Below are positions 53,801-64,000 of a DNA stretch of 64,000 bases, in pieces. A program made the position numbers and the translations under genes. The stretch comes from an uncultured Alphaproteobacteria bacterium (GTDB lineage Bacteria > Pseudomonadota > Alphaproteobacteria > Rhodobacterales > Rhodobacteraceae). Location: the NCBI GenBank assembly GCA_902599445.1, contig CACKFK010000003.1:1-64000 (forward strand), in the 5' to 3' direction. The notes below the pieces were generated by a model that did no database searches, was not told the origin of the DNA, and saw only the letters and a list, made by a program, of their open reading frames with translations. The number at the start of each line of letters is the position of its first letter. Position 1 is the stretch's first letter.

Positions 53801-54353
53801 TGAATTAGTTGATTGTACATACCAGAATTTGGAAAGTGTTGAACTCGGGGTGACTACGGTGGATCACTATTTTGATACTCTAGGAGGGATTACTAGAGCA
53901 GTCAAAAGGGCGAGAGGTGTGGACACTCCTGTATTTATTGGAGATCAAACCCGCGGAGGCTCTAAAGTGAGGACTTTGGCTGATCAGATCGCTCTAGAAA
54001 CTCGCTCAAGGTCGCTTAATCCGAAATGGTTTGAGCCTTTGCTGAAGCATGGTTATGAGGGGGTAAGGCATATAGAGAGTCAAGTGACTAATACTTTGGG
54101 TTGGTCGGCAACAACTGGTCAAGTAGAACCTTGGGTTTACGGTAAACTGTCTGAGACTTTTATTTTGGATGAGGAAATGCGAAGGAGATTAGCATCCCTT
54201 AATCCTGCGGCTAGCCTGAGAGTGGCAAATCGCTTGATGGAAGCTCACGATAGATCGTATTGGGAACCAGATGAAGAAACCCTTGAGGCACTAAGAGATT
54301 CGCTAGCTGAACTAGAAGATAATCTTGAAGGAGTGAGTTTGGCGGCTGAATAG
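50814..54353 (+). CDS. bchH: Magnesium chelatase subunit H
   Basis: About 1180 aa; [42 protein letters not shown]; start likely [12 protein letters not shown]. Confidence 0.97.
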
Positions 54354-54403
54354 AGATAATTTGAGAATAACGTGAACATTAATTTGAATGACTATGGAGA
54401 TAA

Positions 54404-56000
<1,597 letters not shown>

Positions 56001-56004
<4 letters not shown>

Positions 56005-57440
56005 TTCTAGCCAAAGAACATATTTATAAGATAAGCCGAAAGATATTGCCATTCTCAGATGCAGAGAGTGCAGATTTTTCATTGGCGCAGCTTCTCCGAC
56101 TTTCCCTGTTTCAGATATCAGTAGGAATGGCAACTGTCATGCTTGCCGGGACTCTAAATAGAGTAATGATAGTTGAATTGAATGTGCCAGCATCTCTTGT
56201 AGCAATAATGATAGCAATTCCGGTTTTGATAGCTCCCCTACGCACTTTTTTTGGGTTTAAATCTGACACATATAAATCAGTAATAGGCTGGAGAAGAATT
56301 CCTTACATGTGGTTTGGGAGTATCTTTCAATTTGGTGGTCTTGCCATAATGCCTTTTTCAATAATTGTCTTGTCTGGCGATCAAACGGTAGGTCCAAGTT
56401 GGGCAGGAGAAGTCTTGGTAGCAGTTGCATTCTTGTTTACTGGTTTGGGTATTCATATGACCCAGACAGTTGGGTTGGCTTTGGCGGCGGACCGGGCAAC
56501 GCCAGAAACCAGGCCACGGGTAGTTGCGTTGCTTTATTTCATGTTTTTATTTGGAATGGGCATTTCTGCTCTAATAATTGGAGCACTTCTCGCGGATTTT
56601 TCTAAACTTCGCTTGATACAAGTTGTTCAAGGTGCTGCTGTCATGACTTTGGTTCTCAACCTTGTGGCAGTATGGAGGCAAGAATTTATCCAAAAATCTG
56701 TTGAAGTAAACGTTAAAGAGCAAAAAGATGGGTTTTTGTTGACTTGGAAGAAGTTCATAGAAGAGAGAAGAATAAGTAGCCTAATCTGGGTAGTCTTTTT
56801 GGGAACTATGGCTTTTGCCATGCAAGATGTTTTACTGGAGCCATATGGAGGTCAGATATTGGGATTGAGTGTTTCGGCGACAACCTTATTGACGGGCCTT
56901 TGGGCCTTTGGGTCCCTGTTGGGCCTAGCCGTAGCTGCCAGAAAAACTATAAACGTTAAGTCTCCGGTTAGTAACACTATGAAAGCACTCCTAGTAGGTA
57001 TTGTGGGATTTTCTTTAATCATTTTTTCAAGCCCAATGCAAATCCCATTACTTTATTTTGTGGGAACTACTTTGATTGGATTTGGGACAGGCTTATTTTC
57101 GGTGTCGCTTTTGACTTTAGCAATGTCATTTTCCAGCAATGACCGGGTAGGTAGGGGGTTGATACTGGGTTCCTGGGGAGCCGCTCAAGCCCTTGGAGCC
57201 GGTCTAGGTATCGCTATAGGCGGTATATTGAGGGACATCATCAATAAACTTGCGTTATCTGGTACATTTGGAACAACGTTTGAAAGTGATGCAACTGGTT
57301 ATTTATTTGTATATCATCTTGAAATATTAATTATCTTCATAACCCTAATCTCCCTAGGATCATTATCTCAAGAGTTGAATAAGAAAAATATAGATAATAA
57401 TAAGGATAATCGTTTTGGGTTGGCAGAAATCCCGTCATAA
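56001..57440 (+). CDS. lhaA: LH1 assembly protein LhaA (BCD/PucC-family MFS)
   Basis: LAQLLRLSLFQISVGMATVMLAGTLNRVMIVELNVPASLVAIMIAIPVLIAPLRTFFGFKSDTYKS. Confidence 0.95.
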
Positions 57441-57458
57441 TTCAATGAAATAAATGTA

Positions 57459-58100
57459 ATGTATAAGATCGATAAAGCGCCACCTAAGGATGTATTAAGT
57501 GTAATCCCAGAGAATGAAGATGTAATTTGGCATGGCAGGCCTAATTTGAGACGTTTTTCTTTATCAGCGCTGGGTCTTAGATACTTAATGCTTTACCTTT
57601 TGGTCATCTCAATTACTACTTTCTTGTCTAACTTCGGTAATGTGACTCTTCTGCTATTTCTACAAATGATGTTCCCTTATATTATTTCTTGCTGCCTGGC
57701 TGGTATTATATTGGTAATGATCGGGATTTCACAGGTTATGCCTACAGTTTATGTCATAACTAGTGAGAGAATCATTATTAAAAGTGGCTTCGCACTTATA
57801 TTCATGTTAAATGTTCCATTCCACAAAATGGCTAATATTGATAAAAAGGTATATAATGATGGATGCGGGGACATCTCATTTAAATTGATAGGTAACAAGC
57901 GAATACCATTTTTTGCTGGTTGGCCTAGCGTTAGACCTTGGTATTTCAATGACCCTGAACCAACGTTTAGATGTATACCAGATGTTGATGTAGTCGCCTT
58001 AAAATTGACAAACGCCGCTCAGTCTAGAATTTCTGAGAAACGTAGTGCAGGAACTAAACCGAAAAACTCAGAAAGTGATAAAAAGGAAATGACGGCATGA
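57459..58100 (+). CDS. puhB: Photosynthetic complex putative assembly protein PuhB
   Basis: LPENEDVIWHGRP-like IPENEDVIWHGRPNLRRF; DUF304/PH-like region; order. Confidence 0.92.
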   Translation: MYKIDKAPPKDVLSVIPENEDVIWHGRPNLRRFSLSALGLRYLMLYLLVISITTFLSNFGNVTLLLFLQMMFPYIISCCLAGIILVMIGISQVMPTVYVITSERIIIKSGFALIFMLNVPFHKMANIDKKVYNDGCGDISFKLIGNKRIPFFAGWPSVRPWYFNDPEPTFRCIPDVDVVALKLTNAAQSRISEKRSAGTKPKNSESDKKEMTA

Positions 58101-58546
58101 AGGAAAATGCTAATACAAAAGAAAAAGAAGTTATCCCTATTCGCTTATTACAGGCAGTAGGTGCTCTACTCCTTTTCACTCTATTAGTAGTCGGTTATTC
58201 TAGATTGTCAGATATGCCGCTTTTGGGTGTACCTGATGAGTCTCCTGTTGTAAAAGAGTTGGTATTAGATTTTCAGAAGAAAGAGGATGGTTCAATCGTA
58301 ATTCTAAATGAAGAAGGAATAGAAATGATCAATTCTAAGGTTGGTTCTAATGGATTCATTTCGGTCGTCCATGATGGCTTTACTTATGAAAGAAAGAAGA
58401 AGAATATTAGGGGAAATACGCCCGTAAAATTAGTGCTACATGAAGATGGGAGGCTTACAATAGTTGATGAGTCCTCTTCTTGGGACATGCATTTGAATAG
58501 TTTTGGAGCTATGAATGTAGCTGTTTTTGGTCAGTTGATTAATTAA
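58097..58546 (+). CDS. puhC: Photosynthetic complex assembly protein PuhC
   Basis: IPIRLLQAVGALLLFTLLVVGYSRLSDMPLLG; order. Confidence 0.9.
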   Translation: MKENANTKEKEVIPIRLLQAVGALLLFTLLVVGYSRLSDMPLLGVPDESPVVKELVLDFQKKEDGSIVILNEEGIEMINSKVGSNGFISVVHDGFTYERKKKNIRGNTPVKLVLHEDGRLTIVDESSSWDMHLNSFGAMNVAVFGQLIN

Positions 58547-58590
58547 ATACTCGGGGGAAAATTAGAGTAATGTTCAGGAGAAAGAATGAA

Positions 58591-58860
58591 ATGACGCCAT
58601 GCACCATAGAGGTTTCACATACCTTTGAAAGTTTGCATGCACACGTGCGTTTTAATAATGGTGCTATCGTTCACCCAGGAGACGAGGTAGTGGTTCATGG
58701 GGAACCAGTGATGGCGCCATATGGTAAAGTTGTGATAGAAGACAGAATGGCAACAATCAAGCGCGCATTTTGGTTGGAGAGACAATGGACTAAACTCATA
58801 GGGGATCTTGAGTTTATGGAAATTTGTGAATTTTCTTTTTCTGAGGAGGTTTCGTTATGA
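58591..58860 (+). CDS. Small conserved PGC protein of unknown function between puhC and acsF
   Basis: MTPCTIEVSHTFESLHAHVRFNNGAIVHPGDEVVVHGEPVMAPYGKVVIEDRMATIKRAFWLERQWTKLIGDLEFMEICEFSFSEEVSL; overlaps acsF start. Confidence 0.8.
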   Translation: MTPCTIEVSHTFESLHAHVRFNNGAIVHPGDEVVVHGEPVMAPYGKVVIEDRMATIKRAFWLERQWTKLIGDLEFMEICEFSFSEEVSL

Positions 58861-59936
58861 GTGAAGTAAAAGAAGCAATTAAGGCGAAGGACAACATTAA
58901 TGAGACTACAGCTATGGCTCATGAGACCACGCTATTAAATCCAAGGTTTTATACCACAAACTTTAAGGAAATGGATGGTCTAAATGTTGATTCAGTCAGA
59001 GCAGACTGGGATGAGCTAATAGCTGAAATGCGATCTGACCCAAATCGGACTCATTTCAAAAAAACAGAAGACTGGGATAAGGTCGATTTTGAAGCTTTAG
59101 AGCCAGGACTCCGAAAAGAGTTGGTTGATTTTCTAGTAAGTTCCTTGACGGCAGAGTTTTCAGGGTGTGTCTTGTATAAAGAGATGAAAAGGCGAGGTAC
59201 AAATCAGGAAATTTGCGAATTATTCGGACTGATGTCACGAGATGAGGCGAGGCATGCAGGCTTTATAAACGACGCTTTGAGAGAAGCGGGTATAGGAGTT
59301 AACTTGGGCTTTCTCACTCGAAAGAAAAACTATACATATTTTACACCAAAGTTTATATATTATGCTACTTATCTGTCAGAAAAGATAGGTTATGCGCGAT
59401 ATATCACTATCTATAGACATCTAGAAAAACATCCGGATAAAAGGTTTCATCCAATTTTTAAATGGTTCGAAAAATGGTGTAATGACGAATTTCGACATGG
59501 TGAAGCTTTTGCACTGATTATGAAGTCTGATCCAAAATTCACCAAAGGTCTAAACGTTTACTGGATCAAATTCTTCTTGGTAGCCGTCTTTGCAACAATG
59601 TGTATTAGGGACCGTGCTCGTCCTGCCTTCCACAAGGCTTTAGATGTTGATATTGATTGGTATGATGATAAGGTCCTGCGAATTACGTCAGAAATTTCAA
59701 GACAAGTCTTTCCAATTGAAATTGATCTTGATCATCCAAGGTGGAAAGCTGGCTTAGCCAAACTGATTAAGGCCTTTAATAATATAGAAGAAGCCAAACG
59801 GCGAGGTGGAATATTTGGGCGCTTAAGGTACTTTGTAGCTGCGACCAGAGCCTTTACAGTTTTTGCAGGCCTTTACTTTATCCCTTCAAAGAAAAATTCA
59901 GTGCCAGATAATTGTCGTCTACAGCCTAGTTACTAA
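58857..59936 (+). CDS. acsF: Aerobic Mg-protoporphyrin IX monomethyl ester oxidative cyclase
   Basis: TAEFSGCVLYKEMKRRGTNQEICELFGLMSRDEARHAGFIN diiron motifs; EKWCNDEFRHGEAF. Confidence 0.97.
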   Translation: MSEVKEAIKAKDNINETTAMAHETTLLNPRFYTTNFKEMDGLNVDSVRADWDELIAEMRSDPNRTHFKKTEDWDKVDFEALEPGLRKELVDFLVSSLTAEFSGCVLYKEMKRRGTNQEICELFGLMSRDEARHAGFINDALREAGIGVNLGFLTRKKNYTYFTPKFIYYATYLSEKIGYARYITIYRHLEKHPDKRFHPIFKWFEKWCNDEFRHGEAFALIMKSDPKFTKGLNVYWIKFFLVAVFATMCIRDRARPAFHKALDVDIDWYDDKVLRITSEISRQVFPIEIDLDHPRWKAGLAKLIKAFNNIEEAKRRGGIFGRLRYFVAATRAFTVFAGLYFIPSKKNSVPDNCRLQPSY

Positions 59937-59948
59937 AAAAGGATATTT

Positions 59949-60809
59949 ATGCATTTTCAATTATTGAATATTTTTGGAATACCCTGGGTTGCAGCTTTAA
60001 CTGCAGTATTTGTTTGGTGGTTTTTGACTGGTCTATTATTATTTATTGTAAAGAAAGTTGATCAAATAAATGAAAATGCTCATCACGTAATAACGATAAT
60101 TTTAACACCCATTTTATTGACGGGGTGTTTGTTATACTGGAATGCGCTTTTTTCCATTAGTTTGGCATCTGTATATTGTTCATTTTTTGGGAGTTTATTA
60201 ATTTGGGCATGGTTCGAACTTGCTTTCTTGACGGGTCTTGTTACTGGACCAATAAAAAAACCTTGCCCTCCTAATATGCCAAATAAGACTCGTTTTATTC
60301 ATGCATGGCAGAATATAGCTTATTCAGAACTTGGTCTCTTGGCTGTACTCTTAACGATGACTTTCATATCAGCTAATGCAGAAAATAGAGTTGGTTTGTG
60401 GACTTTCTGGATATTATTCTGTGCTAGAATTTGTGCTAAATTAAATCTATTTCTGGGTGTTCCAAATGTGAACTCAGAATTCTTGCCATCACCAGTGAAA
60501 CATCTGGCAAGTTATTTTAAGGTTGGGAGTACTAGTTGGTTTTTTCCTCTCTCAATTTCGTTAATTTCATTCACCTTGTTTTTTTGGGTAGATAAAATCT
60601 TTTCAATTAAGGCAGATGATACTTTAGTTATCGGGTATACTTTACTGGCATCTTTAACAGCCTTGGCCTTAGTCGAACATTGGTTTATGGTAGTATCTGT
60701 TAAGGATGCGGAACTCTGGAAATGGATGCTTCCTAATGTTATGGATAAGAAAAAACCAGGCAAGGCAAACAAAAAGAGAATGAGTTCGGAGAAAATACAT
60801 GGATTATGA
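59949..60809 (+). CDS. puhE: Photosynthetic complex assembly protein PuhE
   Basis: Multi-TM DUF3623-like protein; [22 protein letters not shown]; order acsF-puhE-hemA. Confidence 0.9.
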   Translation: MHFQLLNIFGIPWVAALTAVFVWWFLTGLLLFIVKKVDQINENAHHVITIILTPILLTGCLLYWNALFSISLASVYCSFFGSLLIWAWFELAFLTGLVTGPIKKPCPPNMPNKTRFIHAWQNIAYSELGLLAVLLTMTFISANAENRVGLWTFWILFCARICAKLNLFLGVPNVNSEFLPSPVKHLASYFKVGSTSWFFPLSISLISFTLFFWVDKIFSIKADDTLVIGYTLLASLTALALVEHWFMVVSVKDAELWKWMLPNVMDKKKPGKANKKRMSSEKIHGL

Positions 60810-62013
60810 TCATCTTTTTGACCAGCAAATAAGCCAGTTAAAGGAGGAAGGTAATTATCGTATCTTTGCTGAACTTGAGAGATGCCAAGGTAATTTCCCA
60901 AGAGCAAAGAACTATCAAAGTAAGAATGTTTCCGAAGTTACAGTTTGGTGTTCGAATGATTACCTCGGTATGGGCCAAAACCCTGAAGTATTATTGTCCA
61001 TAGAGACTGCTTTGCGGGAATGCGGAGCAGGAGCTGGAGGGACCAGAAATATTTCTGGTACGAACCATTATCATATTCTTTTAGAAAAAGAGCTGGCCGA
61101 CTTACATGGAAAGGAATCAGCTTTACTTTTTACTTCTGGTTATGTCTCAAATTGGGCAACTCTATCTACTTTAGGAGCTAGGCTGCCAGGATGTACGATT
61201 TTATCGGATGAAAAAAACCATGCTTCGATGATTGAGGGAATAAGACATTCTAGAGCTGGTAAGATGATTTGGCGTCATAATGACCCTGAAGATTTGAGAG
61301 AAAAACTTTCAAGATTACCAAAAGATTCTCCCAAAATTGTGGCTTTTGAAAGTGTTTATTCGATGGATGGAGATATTTCCCCAATTGGGGAAATATGTGA
61401 TGTAGCAGATGAGTACGGTGCAATGACTTACTTAGATGAAGTCCACGCTGTTGGGCTTTACGGAAAAAATGGAGGCGGAATTTCTCAGCAAGAAAATGTT
61501 GCTGATAAGGTTGATCTAATTGAGGGCACTTTGGGTAAGGCTTTTGGTGTATTAGGAGGCTATATCACTGGCTCGTCAAGTCTCTGTGATTTTATTCGAT
61601 CTTTCTCAAGTGGCTTTATTTTTACTACAGCTTTACCACCTTCTGTTGCAGCTGGGGCTTTAACATCAGTTAAGCATCTTAAAGTCAGCCAAATTGAAAG
61701 AGAAAATCAAAAACGAAAAGTAGCTAAGTTACGACATAAGCTTGAATTAGCAGGTATTCCTCATATGATGAATCTTAGCCACATTGTCCCAGTTATGATA
61801 AAGGACCCTGTGAAATGTAGAGAGATTAGCGACATTTTGCTCAATGAGAATGGTATTTATGTTCAACCGATTAATTACCCCACTGTTCCTAAGGGTACGG
61901 AAAGGTTGAGATTTACGCCATCACCATTACATTCAGATGATGATATAGATTATTTGGTTGAATGTTTGGCAAAATTGTGGAAGCAGTGCGCTCTCTCGAG
62001 AGTGGTTGCTTAA
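60799..62013 (+). CDS. hemA: 5-aminolevulinate synthase
   Basis: [59 protein letters not shown]. Confidence 0.97.
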   Translation: MDYDHLFDQQISQLKEEGNYRIFAELERCQGNFPRAKNYQSKNVSEVTVWCSNDYLGMGQNPEVLLSIETALRECGAGAGGTRNISGTNHYHILLEKELADLHGKESALLFTSGYVSNWATLSTLGARLPGCTILSDEKNHASMIEGIRHSRAGKMIWRHNDPEDLREKLSRLPKDSPKIVAFESVYSMDGDISPIGEICDVADEYGAMTYLDEVHAVGLYGKNGGGISQQENVADKVDLIEGTLGKAFGVLGGYITGSSSLCDFIRSFSSGFIFTTALPPSVAAGALTSVKHLKVSQIERENQKRKVAKLRHKLELAGIPHMMNLSHIVPVMIKDPVKCREISDILLNENGIYVQPINYPTVPKGTERLRFTPSPLHSDDDIDYLVECLAKLWKQCALSRVVA

Positions 62014-62100
62014 AGGGTTTGCTTGTATAATGAAATTAGAGTAAACCAATTTTTGGATATCGAGTAAATTATTTTTATTATCTTGTTTTGTGAGGGAAAA

Positions 62101-62541
62101 ATGAAAAAACTAATTTTGTTGATGACGACTGTGCTTTTTGCGCTCTCAGTAAATTTATTATCCGCTGCGGAAATTGAGGTAAAAATGTTAAATAAGGATG
62201 CAGATGGTAATAAAATGGTCTTTGAACCTATGCTTATAAAGGCAAATAAAGGAGACACTGTAACTTTTCTTCCTACCGAGAAGGGACATATGGCTGCAAG
62301 TATGAAGGGAATGTTACCTAAAGGAATAAAGAAGTTTAAAGGTAAAATAAACAAAGCTGTAAGTATAGTTGTTTCGGAGGAGGGTCTTTACGGCATTAAG
62401 TGTACTCCACACTTTGCGAATGGCATGATAGCAATCATAGCAGTTGGTGATGTGAATGTGGAAGGTTTTCTTGATGGCAAAAAGATACCCAAAAAATCAA
62501 AGGCCAGAATGGAAGAGATGCTTGCTGAGTTGGCCAAATGA
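62101..62541 (+). CDS. Pseudoazurin (type I blue copper protein)
   Basis: Signal peptide; EIEVKMLNKDADGNKMVFEPMLIKANKGDTVTFLPTEKGHMAASMKGMLPKG; CTPHFANGMIAIIAVGD copper ligands His, Cys, His, Met. Confidence 0.93.
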   Translation: MKKLILLMTTVLFALSVNLLSAAEIEVKMLNKDADGNKMVFEPMLIKANKGDTVTFLPTEKGHMAASMKGMLPKGIKKFKGKINKAVSIVVSEEGLYGIKCTPHFANGMIAIIAVGDVNVEGFLDGKKIPKKSKARMEEMLAELAK

Positions 62542-62557
62542 TGGGCCTTATAGCTTA

Positions 62558-63262
62558 TTAAAAAAGTAGCTGTCGAAGTTCTTTTGGCAGCTGCTCTCGT
62601 TCTAAAGTAACGCATGTATAGTCAGCCTCAGAAAAATTTTCCGCAAGGTGATAAATACTTGGAGAGACAAGGGTTGGTATATTCGCTCCTTTAGCTGCCA
62701 TTAGTCCGATGCGACTATCTTCTATCGCGAGGCATTCTTTTGAGTTTAAAGACGTTTCTTTTAATACTAAATTGTATAGATCAGCCGCGGGTTTTTTTTG
62801 CTTCACTAAGTTTCCGGTCGCTATAGAAGAGAATATTTCTTCAGGTTTTTTATCAAAACAGCTCTTAGTTAATGAAACTAAGTTTGAATAACTAGTCGAT
62901 GTGGCTACGGCCAAGCAAATTTTTTGTTCAAGTGCGGCAGTAATTATTGACCTGATACCTGGCCTCAAAGTTAAAGCTCCTTTTTTAACCAAACTTGCAT
63001 ATATTTCTGTTTTCTTTTTATGAATCAGAGCTATATCATTATCACTTAGCAGTCCATTCTGTTGTGGAAAATGCGTCTGATAAAATTGGATTCGTTCTTT
63101 CCCGCCAGCGATCCTTAGTAATTTAGCGTACAATGATTTGTCCCAGTGCCATTTCAGCCCATTATTCTTGAAAACATCATTGAAGGCTTTTCTATGAAGT
63201 TCCTCCGTCTCTGCCAAGGTGCCATCCACGTCAAATATCAATGCGCTAAATAGATGTTTCAT
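62558..63262 (-). CDS. HAD-superfamily phosphatase (CbbY-like)
   Basis: ALIFDVDGTLAETEELHRKAFNDVF; CLAIEDSRIGLMAAKGANIPTLV. Confidence 0.9.
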   Translation of the reverse strand: MKHLFSALIFDVDGTLAETEELHRKAFNDVFKNNGLKWHWDKSLYAKLLRIAGGKERIQFYQTHFPQQNGLLSDNDIALIHKKKTEIYASLVKKGALTLRPGIRSIITAALEQKICLAVATSTSYSNLVSLTKSCFDKKPEEIFSSIATGNLVKQKKPAADLYNLVLKETSLNSKECLAIEDSRIGLMAAKGANIPTLVSPSIYHLAENFSEADYTCVTLEREQLPKELRQLLF

Positions 63263-63382
63263 ATTTCTCCAATACTTTACCAATGACAGGTCGTGATCTA
63301 AAATAAGACCAATAGGTTAACGGTTAGGTGCCATTGAGACTACCTATAAAGAGAAATGACAATCAAGTTAAGGAGATTTTAG

Positions 63383-63775
63383 ATGGAAAAAACATTATTT
63401 GAAGTTGGGTTAGAGGAAAGGAAAGCTACTCTAGGGGAAAAATATGTAACGGACAACTTGGCTAATGCCGATGATTTTTCTAAACCTTTTCAAGAAATGA
63501 TGACAGGTTGGTGTTGGGGTTTTGGATGGGGCGACAAATGTATTGATAGAAAAACGAGATCTATGATGAACCTCACTATGTTGGGAGCATTAGGAAAAAT
63601 GGGAGAATGGAGAATACATTGCCGCGGTGCTTTAAAAAATGGAGTTACGAAGGAACAAATCCGGGCCATTATTCACGTAATTGGCATTTATTGCGGTGTC
63701 CCACAAGCACTAGAGTGTTTTAGGGCTGCTAACGATGTATTTAAAGATTCTGATATACACGATAAAGAAAAATGA
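63383..63775 (+). CDS. Carboxymuconolactone decarboxylase family protein
   Basis: GWCWGFGWGDKCIDRKTRSMMNLTMLGALGKMGEWRIHCRGALKNGVTKEQIRAIIHVIGIYCGVPQALECFRAA. Confidence 0.92.
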   Translation: MEKTLFEVGLEERKATLGEKYVTDNLANADDFSKPFQEMMTGWCWGFGWGDKCIDRKTRSMMNLTMLGALGKMGEWRIHCRGALKNGVTKEQIRAIIHVIGIYCGVPQALECFRAANDVFKDSDIHDKEK

Positions 63776-63885
63776 GTTATGTAAACATCTTGGTTGTCTA
63801 ACAAATGAAAATTATTAATAGTATTATTAGTGATCGGGTTTGATGATGCATTTTAAAAACAAACGACAACAAAAAGCCTAATGGG

Positions 63886-64000
63886 ATGGAGATTCAATTT
63901 TACCTAAATCAAGATTTAATTAGCGTTTCAAATCGGGATCCCACTCAAACTCTATTGGATTTTCTGAGATTGGATCGGAAACTTACTGGAACGAAAGAGG
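63886..64000 (+). CDS. xdhA: Xanthine dehydrogenase small subunit, N-terminal fragment (truncated by window)
   Basis: MEIQFYLNQDLISVSNRDPTQTLLDFLRLDRKLTGTKE resembles XdhA 2Fe-2S domain start. Confidence 0.75.
   Translation, partial: MEIQFYLNQDLISVSNRDPTQTLLDFLRLDRKLTGTKE

Overview
The window is about 64 kb of AT-rich alphaproteobacterial-type DNA containing an essentially complete purple-bacterial photosynthesis gene cluster (PGC), roughly 16-62.5 kb. The order is: soxF/fccB-like flavoprotein and diheme cytochrome c; bchO-bchD-bchI; crtA; crtI-crtB-tspO; crtC-crtD; crtE-crtF; bchC-X-Y-Z; pufQ-B-A-L-M-puhA; dxs; idi-bchP-pucC-like-bchG; ppsR; ppaA; bchF-N-B-H-L-M-lhaA; puhB-puhC-orf-acsF-puhE-hemA; pseudoazurin. 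The left flank (1-16 kb) is ordinary metabolism and transport (CFA synthase, SDR, MscS-type channel, AlaX, tRNA-Ser, TrkH, CoA transferase, MFS and EamA transporters). The right edge has a HAD phosphatase, a carboxymuconolactone decarboxylase and the start of xdhA. The most notable feature is that puhA (reaction centre H subunit) is absent from the usual lhaA-puhA-puhB slot. It instead lies 5 nt after pufM, where pufC or pufX normally sits, with its Shine-Dalgarno inside the end of pufM and a strong intrinsic terminator after it. All three reaction centre subunits therefore appear to be encoded in one pufQBALM-puhA operon. Other points of interest are a composite diheme cytochrome (cyt c2-like plus FccA-like halves) with a sulfide-dehydrogenase flavoprotein next to the bch genes, a pseudoazurin next to hemA, and exact PpsR palindromes (TGT-N12-ACA) at the bchC, bchF/ppaA and crtD/crtE promoters. 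All calls come from reading the sequence and supplied translations; no searches were run.
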